A DNA stretch of 64,000 nucleotides from Branchiostoma lanceolatum (lineage: Eukaryota > Chordata > Leptocardii > Amphioxiformes > Branchiostomatidae): positions 3,348,001-3,412,000 of the forward strand of contig NC_089723.1 of NCBI RefSeq assembly GCF_035083965.1. The letters are read 5' to 3'. The position numbers and the translations under genes are program-made. The notes beneath the pieces were generated by a model. It had not been told where the DNA came from, did no database searches, and saw nothing but the letters and a program-made list of their open reading frames with translations. Positions 1 through 12,180 of the stretch are shown here, in pieces. The first letter of the stretch is position 1. Each line of letters starts with the position of its first letter.

Positions 1-84
1 TAGTGGAAAGCTCAATCCATACGTTTTGAAAATTGTTTCTCAAACATTCTATTTTTCCTTATAGTTTGAGAAATACTACTGAAG

Positions 85-3014
85 ATGACGTCAACAGCCG
101 AGATCGCCATTCCGCAGTCTGCAGAAGACATCACCCCCTCCTGGGTGCAGCAGGTACTGCAGAAGGACCTCCCGGGCATCATCATCACGGAGGTCGATGT
201 CAAGGGAACCATCAACCAAGGCGAGGGGTTCATGAGCGATATGGTCGCTTTTGAAGCGGTGGGGACCAGAAATGGTACAACTCAGCGCTACAGTCTCGTC
301 GCTAAACTGACAGATTTCAAGCGGCCGTATGCAGTAATGACAAAGTGGTCAAAAGACTTTCATACCCACATCGAGAAGCATGAAGTCAAGTTTTACTCCC
401 GGGTGGTCCCCGATCTCCTATCTGTGGCAACACCGAGCACAGAACGCAAATCTACGGCAGGGAATGAAGATGGCGAACATCACCCTCCTGCCGATCCCTT
501 GTTCTTCCCAAAGTGCTACTTCGCCGCCACCGATCCAGTTTCCATGGTGTCCGTCAGGGTTATGGAGAACCTGAAAACTCAGGGGTTCTCCATAAAACCC
601 GACCGCCAACCGCTAAGCCGTGAAGAGATGATGCTAACAGTCGGAGCCTTCGCGCAGTTGCACGGCCTGTCACACCGACTGGAGCTCCGTACGGGCAAAC
701 CCCTTCCCGAGAAGTACGGCTGGAATGTGACGGTCTCAGAAGCTACAACTATGACGGATGTAACAATTCTCCAATATCAGACCGCAGTGAAGGACTTTGC
801 CGCAGCGTTTCCTGGCCAGGCAGCCCTGGCGTCTCGTTTGGAGAAGACGGACCCCATGGTGGTGTTCCAGGACGACCGAAGGCTCAAGGTGATTAGCCAT
901 GCGGGATGCTGGATAAATAACATCATGTTTAAGGTAAGACATCACACGTTGAACCATCTGAAATTGTCTTCTCTTCATTAACATATCTATTCAGAGTTTT
1001 GGTATAAAACCAGGTTCTACCGGATCCTTCTTTAGTCACTGACCAAAGATAGCGGATGCTATCTGAAACGTCTGTTTCAAAATCTTATCCAGTTGCTTGA
1101 GTAATTATTTTTGGCGTATCTTATTACCTGGATGTCTAACCTTCATCAACGTATCACACGTTTGTTTGCAAGCATTATAGGGGGCCAAGGTCACATACCA
1201 GGGGGCCCAAAATCGACCTTGAATTTTGGCTTCACAACACCCGCCCACATACCAAATATCATCGTAATCCATCAAGAGGTTCTTGAGCTATGCTGACTAC
1301 GGTAGTGCGGAAACAGAGACACACAGACAGACACACAGACACACTCAAAACTATATCTCCATTTTTCATGGAGATAATGACTCATTACTTGGTAAACCAT
1401 TTATATACTAAAGTTAAATATTTGTGCTACATGTACTTCCGGTTTGCTATGTTATTTTAGCGATTACGGGGTATTTTTGTATTGAATTCCTCTTTTTATT
1501 TGAGTTCAATGTGGGATAGTTGTGTGCCGATTTGTTGAAAATAGTGAGAACGCTGTCCGCCCCAAAAAACACCCCTCCCAATAAAATGGTATGGCGACCC
1601 TGTGACGTCACAATTCGAGATGGTGGCCACCACAGATGCCAGCGAATCCAGCAAAGGTTTTGCTACGCAAACCTGTAATTGCTGCTGTCATTCGCCCAAA
1701 CATAGTGCACACAATTCAGCCGTTGGCTGCTAGGTGGTACTGTTGTATAATATTGTCGAATTTGAAATAACAAACCATTTATTTATAGGGTTAGGGACGT
1801 CCCTCGGATAGGACGTTAAAGGGAGGTCCCATGTTTGAGGAGAGTCACACCTGGAGCACGTAAAAGAAAAAGAACCCACCACATCTTTCGAAAAAGGGCA
1901 GGGACATGCCCCGGTGTGAGTGGCCCAAAACATTCCAGCCTAAATGGGGTAGGGAATTTCCCGAGCAGCCTTCGTAACCCCTGCTTCTCCTAATGGGTCA
2001 GTGAAGTCAATACGTGTCTCGAGCATTGATATTTCTGACCTAGGGTGAAGAGATGCTGCTACAGTTAGAACTAGTTCAGTGCTTAGATGAGTGGCCCCCT
2101 ATGGCCTTGCACTGAGCGAGTTCGTTAAAAAAAATATATTGCTGTCATTCGCCCAAACACAGTAAAGTTTTCATTCATTTCCTTTATTCATTTCCTTCGT
2201 TCATTTCGTTCATTTAGTTCATTTCGTTCATTTCATTCATTTCATTCATTTCATTCATTCACAGTACGCTGGGGACGAGCCCACTGACGTCAGGCTGGTG
2301 GACTGGCAGTCCGTCCTGTACCAGGCCCCGACCTTTGACCTGGTGTTCCTGTTTCTTTGCAACGCGACTTGGGACGTCTTCCACAACCACAGGGACGACA
2401 TCCTGGCCCACTATCACCGCAAACTGCAGGAGACCGTGGGTCCAAACGGTGAGAATCGTCATTATCAAATCTCTTGGTTGTGTAAAAATCACTTGGTTGT
2501 GTCTTTTTATTCTGATCATATCCTAAAACATGTTTATCCTGTGGTGTAGTGGTCCGCGCTTCTGTCACTTACCACATCTGGTGCAAATTACTTGGACCAG
2601 AAAGCTCGAGTTCGCGCCCGGGTAGGACACCTCTGGACAAGAGGCGCATTGAGTCATACCAAAGACATTATAGAAATGGTACATACTTCTGAAACAGTAT
2701 GGAAGTTAAACACACTCCACTGCCAGTGGACTAGCCCCCTGCTACAGTGATTGCACCACAGTGTGGCCCAGGGCTATGAAACAGGGATGGGCACCGCCCA
2801 ATACACCTTCAGGTGTGGATGGATTTTAACTTAACACGTTTATTCTACAAATCTAGAATCCTCGGACCTACAGAGCTACACGCTGCAACAGCTGATGGCA
2901 GACTTCAAAGCCGACTGTTGGCGCGGGGTCATCATCCGTTTCATGCATCGGATCCCGGCAAATCCAGATGTGCTGCAGATGATTCGGGAGATCCAGGAGT
3001 GGGGAGTTCTCTAA
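85..3014 (+). CDS. CHK/EcKinase-like (APH-fold) kinase, probable pseudokinase
   Basis: Three coding exons, 85-933, 2265-2448 and 2857-3014, join in phase to a 396-residue protein, the usual length of the CHK-kinase-like (EcKinase/DUF1679) family of animal small-molecule kinases. The N-lobe has a glycine-containing loop (NQGEGFMSD, residues 44-52) and the expected lysine in LVAKL (Lys74). The C-lobe has the family signature WINNIMFKY followed by RLVDWQ, whose Asp296 is the metal-binding Asp. In the catalytic loop the family has HGD before the CW/NN segment; here residues 272-274 read HAG, so the catalytic Asp is missing. The ATG at 85 is the first in frame. The family includes ecdysteroid kinases of arthropods; the substrate here is unknown. 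No signal peptide or membrane segment. It converges on the ADAM10-like gene. Identity to the family is confident; loss of activity is inferred. Confidence 0.85.
1041..1150. repeat. End of a dispersed foldback repeat family
   Basis: Contains the phrases 'gaaacgtctgtttcaaaat', 'atccagttgcttgagtaa' and 'tacctggatgtctaacctt', which recur in the same order at 14115-14180, 55944-56045, 59659-59910, 60003-60135 and 63397-63470. In the copies at 13985-14180 and 59659-59910 both inverted halves are present, so the family is a foldback/MITE-type element. This copy is one half only. Confidence 0.7.
1583..1665. repeat. Repeat with TGACGTCA core, inverted partner at 3041-3125
   Basis: The segment around 'atggcgaccctgtgacgtca' is matched in reverse complement by 3041-3125, which begins just 3' of the CHK-like stop codon. 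Similarity extends on both sides to 'tgctacgca...acctgta'. The central palindrome GTGACGTCAC resembles a CRE/ATF site, but in a repeat this may be incidental. Confidence 0.6.
2538..2835 (+). mobile_element. tRNA-derived SINE, copy 1 (in intron 2 of the CHK-like gene)
   Basis: About 300 bp that match 12181-12485 nearly end to end. The head has a polymerase III A-box-like stretch (gtggtgtagtggtc) and a B-box-like stretch, which is better kept in the second copy as 'ggttcaagccccgg'. The body shares 'gaggcgcattgagtcatacc' and 'gctatgaaac...gatgggcaccgccc' with the second copy. It fills most of the intron. Confidence 0.8.
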
Positions 3015-3664
3015 AGTTTTACACGTCAGTACGTATTTACAGGTCTGCGTAGCAACACCTTTGTTGAATCCGTTGGCTTGATTGGTGGTCGCCATCTTGA
3101 ATTGTGACGTCACAGGGTCGCCATGTTGGACGTGACCATTTTATTGGGGGATGTTCTTTTGGGTCGCTAATGTTGGTTGTGACCATTTTTATTCATAAAT
3201 CCAAAGAAAATAGATACATTAAACCATCTGTGAGAACAAAAAGTACAAATTATAGTAATTCAAATTATTATGCTGATAATGAAAAAGTCAGCAACATAAA
3301 GTACCCCATTTGCCCCAGTGCTTCTACAGCTATTCTACTTTATGGAAGAAGTTCACATAAGTAAGAAAAGATTGAAAAGTAACATGGTTGGCCTTTCTAC
3401 TTTTATGCAAAATTTACCTAATAAAATTACCTATGACAGGGGCTTCAGGATTCAAGTCAACAAAAATCACATTAAATGGATTGAGATGTAATTTTTGCCC
3501 TGTCTGCTGTTCAAACCAAATTCCAGTACGTATTATTAATACAGGTCAGACTTAATCTCGAAGTAGATCTAACATCTACTAACATAATTCCGCAAGGGTA
3601 CATAATTCCGCCACCCTGAAAAGATACGTCCAAACAGATCTCCAACCCAACGTCCCCCAGTTTA
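3015..3664. other. 3' flank of the CHK-like gene
   Basis: Contains the inverted TGACGTCA repeat (3041-3125) and a possible polyadenylation signal AATAAA at about 3420-3425. No convincing coding sequence. Confidence 0.45.
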
Positions 3665-3989
3665 ATGCACTCCTGTATATCTAAATTGTGCATACCCGAG
3701 GATGCTGCACTAGAGACATCTCAAACCCACTGTTTTTTTAAGTGGCGGATTTATGTAACCCGGCGGATTAATGTTAATGAAGGTTACCAGTGGCAGTCAG
3801 TATCCATGGACCAATCCAGAGAAGCTGAACTGCAAACACAACAACTTGGAACTTTTGACACTGTATTTGTTCCTTTAGAAAAGCTAACATTCAGTACATC
3901 ATGTAACCAGATTAAAACACAAGAAGTGATAGATAGTAGATGTATTGATAAGTCGAGTGAAACACTTGATGTTAGGATTTTAGATAAGA

Positions 3990-4345
3990 AGTTTTATTGT
4001 GAATGTTAAGGAAAACAAATTGAGAGAACTTAATTTCAAACTCTTGTATAATATCCTACCCTGTAAAGCAAAACTAAACAAATGGCAAATTAGAAACCAG
4101 GATGGCGAGATATTTAGCCCAATGTGTAATGAAAATGAGACGTATATAAACATGTTTGTAAATTGTAAAAGACTTGGTAACTTCTGGAGAAGAGTCGAGA
4201 ACATGTTGAATCAGAATGGTACTAGTGTAAAGATAACCAAATTGTTTATATTTCTTGGACTCAACCATAATCTGAGAGTCAGTGCTACTGTGAACAAAGT
4301 AATTACAGTGGCAAAATTTGTTGTTTCAAACCATGGATAAAACAT
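3990..4345 (+). mobile_element. Decayed LINE, C-terminal end of a reverse transcriptase ORF
   Basis: The forward frame has the layout of the C-terminal region of non-LTR retrotransposon ORF2: 'LNFKLLYNILPCKAKLNKW', then a Cys and acidic patch (CNENETYINMFVNCKR), then a Trp-rich segment (FWRRVENML). It is cut off upstream by stops and probably a frameshift near 4005. Similar ends occur at 13213-13440 and, less clearly, 23735-23990. Confidence 0.65.
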
Positions 4346-4397
4346 AAGGACAGTGACTGAGACCTGATGAATGACAATTTATGGAACACTTTCCTGT

Positions 4398-4530
4398 TCG
4401 AATATAATTCTCATAATTCTGGCTATAATTCTAAGAATTCCGGCTATAAATCTCAGAATTCTGACTATAATTCTCAGAATTCCGGCTATAAATCACAGAA
4501 TTCTGACTATAATTCCCAGAATTCTGCAGA
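4398..4530. repeat. 21-bp tandem repeat, about six copies
   Basis: Units alternate between 'ataattctcagaattccggct' style variants of 21 bp. Because the period is divisible by three, the frame stays open as a seven-residue NSQNSGY-type repeat, but there is no gene context, so I treat it as a minisatellite. Confidence 0.75.
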
Positions 4531-4794
4531 GTTCTGGCTCCAGTTCCCATAATTCGGTAGAATTGGGCTAATCCACAGGGGGTCATCAATGACCTTTACA
4601 TATTTCCAACTTCACTTTCACCTACCAGATGTGATATCAAGACATTTGGATTACTGATTACTGAAATGTGGGAGCAAATTAAACTGTCATTCCCAAATTA
4701 AATTGGAGGCTTTGTAGGTTGTAGATTTTGTGTGTGCCAGGACAAGTGAATTCACTGCGTTAGTAATTCATTGATGTAATCTAAAATTGCGCTA

Positions 4795-5245
4795 TACTGG
4801 TAGGTTGATAACTCCGAGGTTCCTACGGTGTCAGAAGGCATGGCCAGTTCCTATAACCACCGAATAAGCGAAGCGAACGGGATGGTTTATGACGTTGATG
4901 CGTGCCCTGGAACTAACCATGCCTTACGACACCGTATAAACCGAGGGAAAGCGGGTTATCGAGGAATCGATGCTATTCATATATTTTTGTCCGTCAAGGT
5001 CTTAAAACGTTTTCGCGACATTCGACAGCAAAATCCGATGTCACCACACGCTGGAAAACGGTCGCCATGGGCAGGGATTGTGCTCTGTGCGGTCCATATT
5101 GATGGCGGTCGCGGTCGCGTTGGACGGGTGGTCGCCTTGAGCAGGCCGCATAATGCTTGTGCCTATGGGGAAAATTTTCGGAACCGAGAAAAAGCGGTCG
5201 CCATTGGCCAGGTGGTCGCGTTGAAGAGGTGGTCGCCTAGGTAGG
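4795..5245. other. Repeat-like island with ggtcgcc/ggtggtcgc motifs, not assigned
   Basis: More G/C-rich than its AT-rich surroundings and rich in short motifs such as 'ggtggtcgc' and 'cggtcgccat'. A 138-codon forward frame is open at 4828-5244 but its composition is repeat-like and I recognise no domain. It may be the end of a DNA transposon. Confidence 0.35.
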
Positions 5246-5865
5246 TTTGCATATGTATGAAGCATTTATCAAGTCATCGGTCAATTCAAAGTCACAGACC
5301 CACTTTTATTGCATCCAGATCTTTTTTAACGAGAAATAAAGAGCAAAGACAAATAAATCTAGGTAATTTGTGTAGATACGAACATTACTCATCAATATCT
5401 ATTTTAACACTTCTTATTCTTACTCTATGAGCCCATTTTCGAAATAACTAAATATTCATTCTTGATTATAATGTTGGTTGATTCAAAGCAAATGTATTTT
5501 ACATATAATCATCAACACAGGGGTACTTATGATAAAAGATTGAATCCAAAAAGATACTACTCTGACATTTTCAGGTTCAGAGCTTCAAACATAATCCAAA
5601 ATGTTACTTTTCATGCTTAAGTAAGAAGGCAAGGAACAGCAGAATCTCTGATCCCCTGCATAATTTGCATGGGGCACACAAAAATTACAAATAATCTCAA
5701 TAGTCTGGTTCAGCCACCCTTATACGACTGTAAACCGTGAAATTGTCACTGTGGTTTTATTCCATGTTTTGCTGCAGTGGTCGTTCTACTGTAAGTTCAT
5801 AGCATCATGAATATGTTTACCTTGTATGACTGACTACTGTACTCCAGACCTGTTTCAACTGCTTA

Positions 5866-6757
5866 GGCCACACCAATTTAATTTCTTGGTTAACGGATTT
5901 TTCTAGAAAAAAAATGGAGCGGGCGGGCGGAAAAAAAAAAAGGCATGGAAGGAGGAAGCATTAGCATTTTGGCTGTTTCAAGTACAAGTGGAGGACATTT
6001 CCTGGAACTTCAGGTTTACTTCTTATCTACAATCACAAAAAGGCAGGAAAAATCTTCAAGCCGATACTATTTTGAAAACACAATACTTTATGTTTCTGAC
6101 ATATTCATCTTGCTGGCATTTGCTTAATTAATATTCATTGTCTGCTCCAGTTTTCCAAAAGATCGATACTTTTTTTCATGCTGAAGATATCAATTTTAAA
6201 GCCCGTAATCTACGGTGGAATGTGAGGCTACTTTCTGTCCAAACAAACAAAATGGCGGTCTTACTAGCAGAGCACAGAGAGCACATGTACAGCCATCCTC
6301 GTGGTTTTTGTCGGGTTTTCACTGGTTTTCAGACCAAACAACCATCATCAAAGGCTAAACAACATCATACATGATATTTCTATGGCTAATATTGCTAAAA
6401 GGAACCAGCTATTTTGACTGGATTGCCGATTTTGTTGCAAAATAAGAACCGAAAATTTCGTCGGTGACCACCAAATATATTTTTCGGTCAGCAAATATTC
6501 GTCTTTTCTTAGCTGTTTTGGGACTAAAAACACACACCAAATGTGAAACAAAACCCCATATAATATTTTCACATGTGGTAGTGCTACAGTGAACCAAGTA
6601 TTGTTCTGCTGCTTTGCCGATTTTGAGGGGAGAAAGTGGCCGGTCATATGGCGGTTAGGTGATAATTTTTTACAGTCTGCTGTTTTTATTTTTATTTTGA
6701 TTCAGCAAAAAAACGAAGCGGCGAATCCGTTAACCAAGAAAATAAATTGGTGTGGCC
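5866..6757. mobile_element. Non-autonomous DNA transposon, Harbinger-type TSD (TTA)
   Basis: Ends are inverted repeats of about 35 bp: left starts 'ggccacaccaatttaatttc' and the reverse complement of the right end starts 'ggccacaccaatttattttc', both running on to 'ttggttaacggat'. Both ends are flanked by TTA (5863-5865 and 6758-6760), as expected of the 3-bp TWA/TTA target duplications of PIF/Harbinger elements. The 892-bp interior has no transposase frame. Confidence 0.75.
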
Positions 6758-7799
6758 TTAGCTAAATTCATAACACACCAAAAAGCGCAATTTCCCTCTT
6801 AACACGAAAAAAACCGCACTGAAGGTAAATGAAGTTCAGCAGATTACACCATAATTCAGCAGTGTTACGCCTATGGATACAGCCAAGTATTGCAAACACA
6901 TAATGTAAAGACATGGACAGGACGCTACGGAGACGGGTTCGGTGGACGTGGGCACCTGTTGGCAGATGAAATCCTTGTTGCAGTACCCCTGGTAGTCGTC
7001 GCAGGGCGTTCCTGGCGGCAGTTTAAGGATGCCACGCGATGTCAGACCCTGGTACTGAGACGGCCACTCGGAACTGTTGCTGCTCTTGCATGTATCTGGT
7101 CGTCCTTTGTTGATAACAGAAGCATTTTGTATATCGTACTATTAGGCTAGTCCCTGACACTCAGCGGTGGACATGACAGAATGAAGACGAGGCCAATGAG
7201 GCAAAGAAGCAAAGATAATGTACAGATTTAGTTTTCCTCCTAAATCACATTAAGTTTTAAAATATGAAATCCAAGTATTAATATCAGAACTAAGGCAATG
7301 CACAGAAAAGATGCAGAAATTTAGAGCGTCGTTGACCTATCCCGTAGTCACCGCGCTCCTCCGTCAAAACGTAGAAATGCAAAATAAAAACATAGAAATG
7401 CAACTTTTAGACGGTCATGCAGCCACTTCCTCATTGGTCGATTCTCTTATCATCAGGTAATCATTGGCTAAACTGCTAATAGTGATTGACAGTTAGGATC
7501 GGTCCAATGTTTGCCACAAGGGCCTCGTTTTCATTCTATCATGTCCGCCGCGTGAGAAAGATAAAGACAGCATACTGTCACCAAATCACAGATCCACCAA
7601 GCAGATGTCGAGATAAATTTTTCTTAAAGAGGCAGTTTCCATACCACTATAGTCTAAGAGTTTTCTGTCTGCTATTCTAGCTACTGTACATAATGAAATA
7701 TTTGCTGTGGTTATATTTTGAATTTTGCGGTTTCATTGTGAGTGAGAAGCTGTTATTAGTCTGAAGTAGATGTAAAAGTATGCGAAATCAAAATTACTT

Positions 7800-8250
7800 A
7801 ACTAATTAATTAACTAACTAGGCTATTTATGCCTTTACCTGGCTCCTGGCAGTATAAATGTAGATCAAACAACTCTCGCTGGCTGTTCTCTGCAATGGTC
7901 TAACTAACGAAAAAATACTAATGATTATCTAACTAAGTAACTAAACACACATACCCCGTTCCTGGCAACACATGTGACACAGCTACCTAACCGATTAGCT
8001 AACTAGGTGATTACCTAACTGATTAGCTAACTAACTGATTACCTAACTGACTAGTTAACTAGCAGATGAGCTAAGTAAGTAACTGCTTAGCTAACTAAAC
8101 ACCCATACCTCGTTCCTGGCAGCACATGTGACACAGCAAACTAACTGATTAGACATCTAAGAAACGGATGAGCTTACTAAATAGGTGATTAGTTAATGAA
8201 CTGATTAGCTAACTAAGTAACTGATTAGCTTACTAACTAACTGAACACCC
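7800..8250. repeat. Minisatellite of 'aactgattagctaact' units with copies of an exon edge
   Basis: Dense repetition of 'actgattagctaactaa'-like words. At 7836-7860, about 7945-7980 and about 8098-8140 it also repeats 'ttcctggcagcacatgtgac'-type sequence, which resembles the donor-side edge of the Cys-rich exon at 8255-8290 (acctggttcctggcagcaaag). The exon edge has therefore been duplicated together with the intron. Confidence 0.65.
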
Positions 8251-9890
8251 GTACCTGGTTCCTGGCAGCAAAGGTTACACAGCTCTTGTCGGTTGTTCTC
8301 ATTCAGACGACAGGTGCATTCCTCAAGGTCAAACTTCTCACAGGTGGACCCTTGGCAAATCTGGCAAAAGAAAGATTCATGATAAGACTGTAACCTCCAT
8401 GATATTTCATCAAGGTAATAAATACATGTACTACTTTGCGTACTTAGAACTATAAACATGACCGTTACTCATAATTCAATGGGATTTGCATACATGATTT
8501 TTTGGTACATGTAGCAATCAGTTAAGTTCAAGTTGAACAGTTAAAAAGAATAAAATTTCCTTTAATTCCTTGGAAAATCATTTCAACGGATTGTTTTACA
8601 TGTTCATTCCAGACTCTGATTTTTGAGCACAAGTCGTGCCATCAAGAATTTGGTAGCGAAAACAGGATTGTCACTATAACTGTTTTTTCTTGGACTATGG
8701 TCAAAATCTTTTCATTTCAAGGCAATCAAAGCAATATATTAGGGCCCGAAATATGGAAATAAAAAATGGTGAAATCTTTATGGTAGTGGCATTTACTAAC
8801 ACTATCTAGCACATTTGCGTAATAAATCCATACTTTGATCAAAAACATGCCGTACGATGATTCCCTTAGTTTCATGAGCCTAGAAAAACCCTGTTCAGTG
8901 AGATCTCACGTCACAACGACGCCGTAATTTTGCATGATGGACGTCGCTTATATTGTTTGAACTAATCACGTATAGAAATGACTAAATACATTGACTTTTG
9001 ACATTAGTATTTCTGGCCCTAGTATTGCAATGGTTGCCTTTAACACTTACTCCGTTCCAGCACACCTGGCGTCCGTTGTTGCACTCTGTCTTGTTGGCCT
9101 TGGCTTGTGGAGACGGGCAATAAGGGTTCGTCCCAGTAAGAAGAGGTCAAGGTTCAAACACTTATAGCACCAGTCTTTGGAAAGGCAGCTATGATTTTCA
9201 CCTATTGACTAATGCCCTTATACAAAAGTGAGTAAGGCCATAATACAATCACGATTAACAGACGTCACGCAAATATCATAATATATATGTATCTATAATA
9301 TGTAAAATATGTATACAAGGCTAGTTCTAGAACGAATCCTCCACTTACACCATCAACGCAACAAGGCGTAGCCAAAAAATACCTAGAGATTGCGTTTGTA
9401 GAATTCATAGAATATTTGCAAATCAATTGCAGGGCTATACTAAACGGCTCTGCCCCTGAGCCATCGCCAAAAAGTTATACTTAAGTCACAGTAAAAGGAT
9501 ATTCGCAGTTGGCGCTAGCACTGCATTCTGATTCCTTAGAACATTCCACGTTTGAACCTTTAGGGGTGCACTGCGAAGTGCAACATGGGCCTTGACTTGG
9601 GCTGAAAGAAGGAAAGACCAAGGTCAACTTATGTGATGCATTTTATTTTGTACATAATGACCTTAGCTTAGTTTCTTAGTTTTCTTCTTTCTTGCAATGG
9701 GGTTGCATGGACGTCATCCATAAAACAATACACCTGAAAGGCCCTTACGAATATAGCATGTCCAGAACACGAGGTATCAAAACTGGAAGTTCTGCTGGAG
9801 TACCGAATAAGACAGCCAGGAGGTGCATCATCCCACCGGCAAAATATCATAAGGATCTCCATCCACAGCTTCTTCATCAGTTATGCTGGC

Positions 9891-9957
<67 letters not shown>

Positions 9958-10080
9958 GCATATACACATGCACACACACACACATTACCACATTCACACG
10001 CACATCCACACTCACACACATCCACACACACATATACACACACACACACGCATTAACCCACACACACACACACACACACA
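9891..10080. repeat. (CA)n microsatellite
   Basis: A pure CA run from about 9892 to 9952, then interrupted CA-rich sequence. It sits about 40 bp beyond the donor of the disintegrin exon (10119-10275). The open Thr-His and Val-Cys frames here are simple-sequence artefacts. Confidence 0.95.
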
Positions 10081-12180
10081 GCCACAGTTAAAAAGCACCC
10101 AAAAAATAAGATACTAACCTGCAGGCCTTTCCAGGCTGCAGCTGACAGGCGTTGGTGTTCCCTGCTGGCACACAACAGTCGTCCTCCCCACTCATCCGAC
10201 AGTGGTCAGAGTAACCACAGTCACATTGCTCACCTTCCTCAACTATACCATTACCACAGATAGCAGCATTCGATTCTGATGAAAAACATATTCAAACAGA
10301 ATTCTAAGTGTTAATGTACTACTGAGACTCCACTGTTATCGACTTGCAAACATTATGCAGGAGATTTTACCTTCACCATTGCCAAATGTACAGTTGACAA
10401 CAGAAGAAGTCATATTCAAATTCTAGGGGGTGCTGCACTAAAGATCTCTCAAACAAAATGTTTTTCAAAGTGGCCGATTTATGTAACCCATCGGATTAAT
10501 GTTAATGGAGGTTATAACCCACCTTTGAAACAGCTAGTACTGGGTGGGGAATATGGCCAGTCGCCCACAATCTTGGCATCCAGGACACTGTGGATGCTCG
10601 CCTTGCTACATGATGAGAACTGGTAGTTGTTGGCCTTGTCTCCGGAGGTTGCGCCGGCGTACATGATGTAGTTCCCGTACTCTCCGCCAGGGACGCAATT
10701 GTACGTGGTGTCGTGCTACATCAATAAACAAAACTTTCTTCAAACAAGATTGGCAACGTACAAAGACATTGCCATTGCGACGGTGGTCTCTGTTACCAGC
10801 TCCTTCAGTTCTAAACGAAGCCGCTAGAGGGCCAAAACCTAAGCAACTTTTTCTCAATTCCAAGGGCTATCTTCCACTAAAAAATCATGACCACACCATG
10901 TTCAGAACATGAGATTTCAAAAGCGAAAGTTTCGCTGCAGTACCATAGAAAGTTGCTAGGGGATCCAAAATCTAATCATTTCAAAGTTTTACAAAGACCT
11001 ACACACCCACCGAATTTAAGAACAATCCGTCCAGGAATTCTTGAGTTATCGGCCTGTGGACTGAAATTTCTGTGGACGCATTCCTCTGCAATTCCTAGAA
11101 TTTTTGCAGACTACACACAATACTATATCATTAGGCTCGCCCCTGAGGCGTCGCAAAAAGAAAGTAGCAGCATGGAGGATGTATGGCAACGCGTTACTGT
11201 GTGTATTTTGGAAATTGCAAAAAAAGGCATGGACAATACTAGTACTTAACTCCATTTGGGTGCATATACAAATTGAATGAACTTGTGCAACCAAATTTTG
11301 TTTGAGGGCAACCCCAGGTTGCCTTGTAAGCAAAGAATGTGTTTGCCCTTTTTACCTAACATCACAATTCTTAGGAGTATAGGAAAACCATCTTTGATCT
11401 CTGTCAAAGTTTCATCTGTCTACATTTTTTACGTCAAAAGCTATACGCCGCCAAAAAAAATCAAGACCATAGCCTGTCCAGTACAAAAAAACACAAAGTC
11501 AAAAGTTATGCTGCAATACCAAGGATAGCTGCTAGGAGGCCCAAACTTGACCTTAACCTTCATTTTCCAAAGACCTACCACATACCAAACATCATCACAA
11601 TCCATCCAGACGTTCTTAAGTTATGCTGATCACAAATATCAGGAAACAGACCGACAGACACACACACACACGCACACAAAATGATACCTCCATTTCTAAT
11701 GGTGGTAGAAAGGACCTTTCTAAATAGTTGGTTTGTACAATAGTCTAACACTGTTGAATTCCACTCACCGGAGATCCAAAGTTGTGGCCGACGTAGTGAG
11801 CCATAGAGATGTGGGAAACCTTAGGTGGCACTTTGGCCCCGTAGTTATTAATGGTCAGAATCCCGGTGTTCAGGGTCATGTACTTCCAATCCGTGTACTT
11901 CTTGTACTTCTCGCAAATTCCACCAGATCTTCCTGTTTTGGTGAAATAAAGTGGTAATTCAAACTTTGAAATTGAGTTCTGAAAAGAAAGTAAAATCATT
12001 TAAGGGCCTCTATCAAACAAATGACTGGAGGTAGGTACTCACTCTACCTGCATACCAAATTTCAGCACATTTGTCCCAGTGACGACCGAGATGAATCCCT
12101 TGAAGATTTGACAGGAGGAGAAGAAGAAGAACATATGACCAAAAACAAATATATTTCACCCATACTGTAGTATTGGGGTG

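Larger units (their letters stand above)
934..2264 (+). other. Intron 1 of the CHK-like gene: repeat fragments
   Basis: The intron holds one end of a dispersed inverted-repeat family (1041-1150, see below), a repeat with a central TGACGTCA palindrome (1583-1665) that recurs inverted at about 3041-3125, a SINE-tail-like segment (about 1785-1960) and a TTCAT-rich tract (2171-2262) that runs straight into the exon 2 acceptor. I see no coding exon in it. Confidence 0.6.

Noticed and set aside
4828..5244. 138-codon open frame as a gene
   Set aside because: No recognisable domain, repetitive 'ggtcgcc' content and no matching exons; more likely repeat sequence.
9692..10117. 141-codon frame with Thr-His repeats
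   Set aside because: Its centre is the CA microsatellite; the flanks are intron sequence of the ADAM10-like gene.
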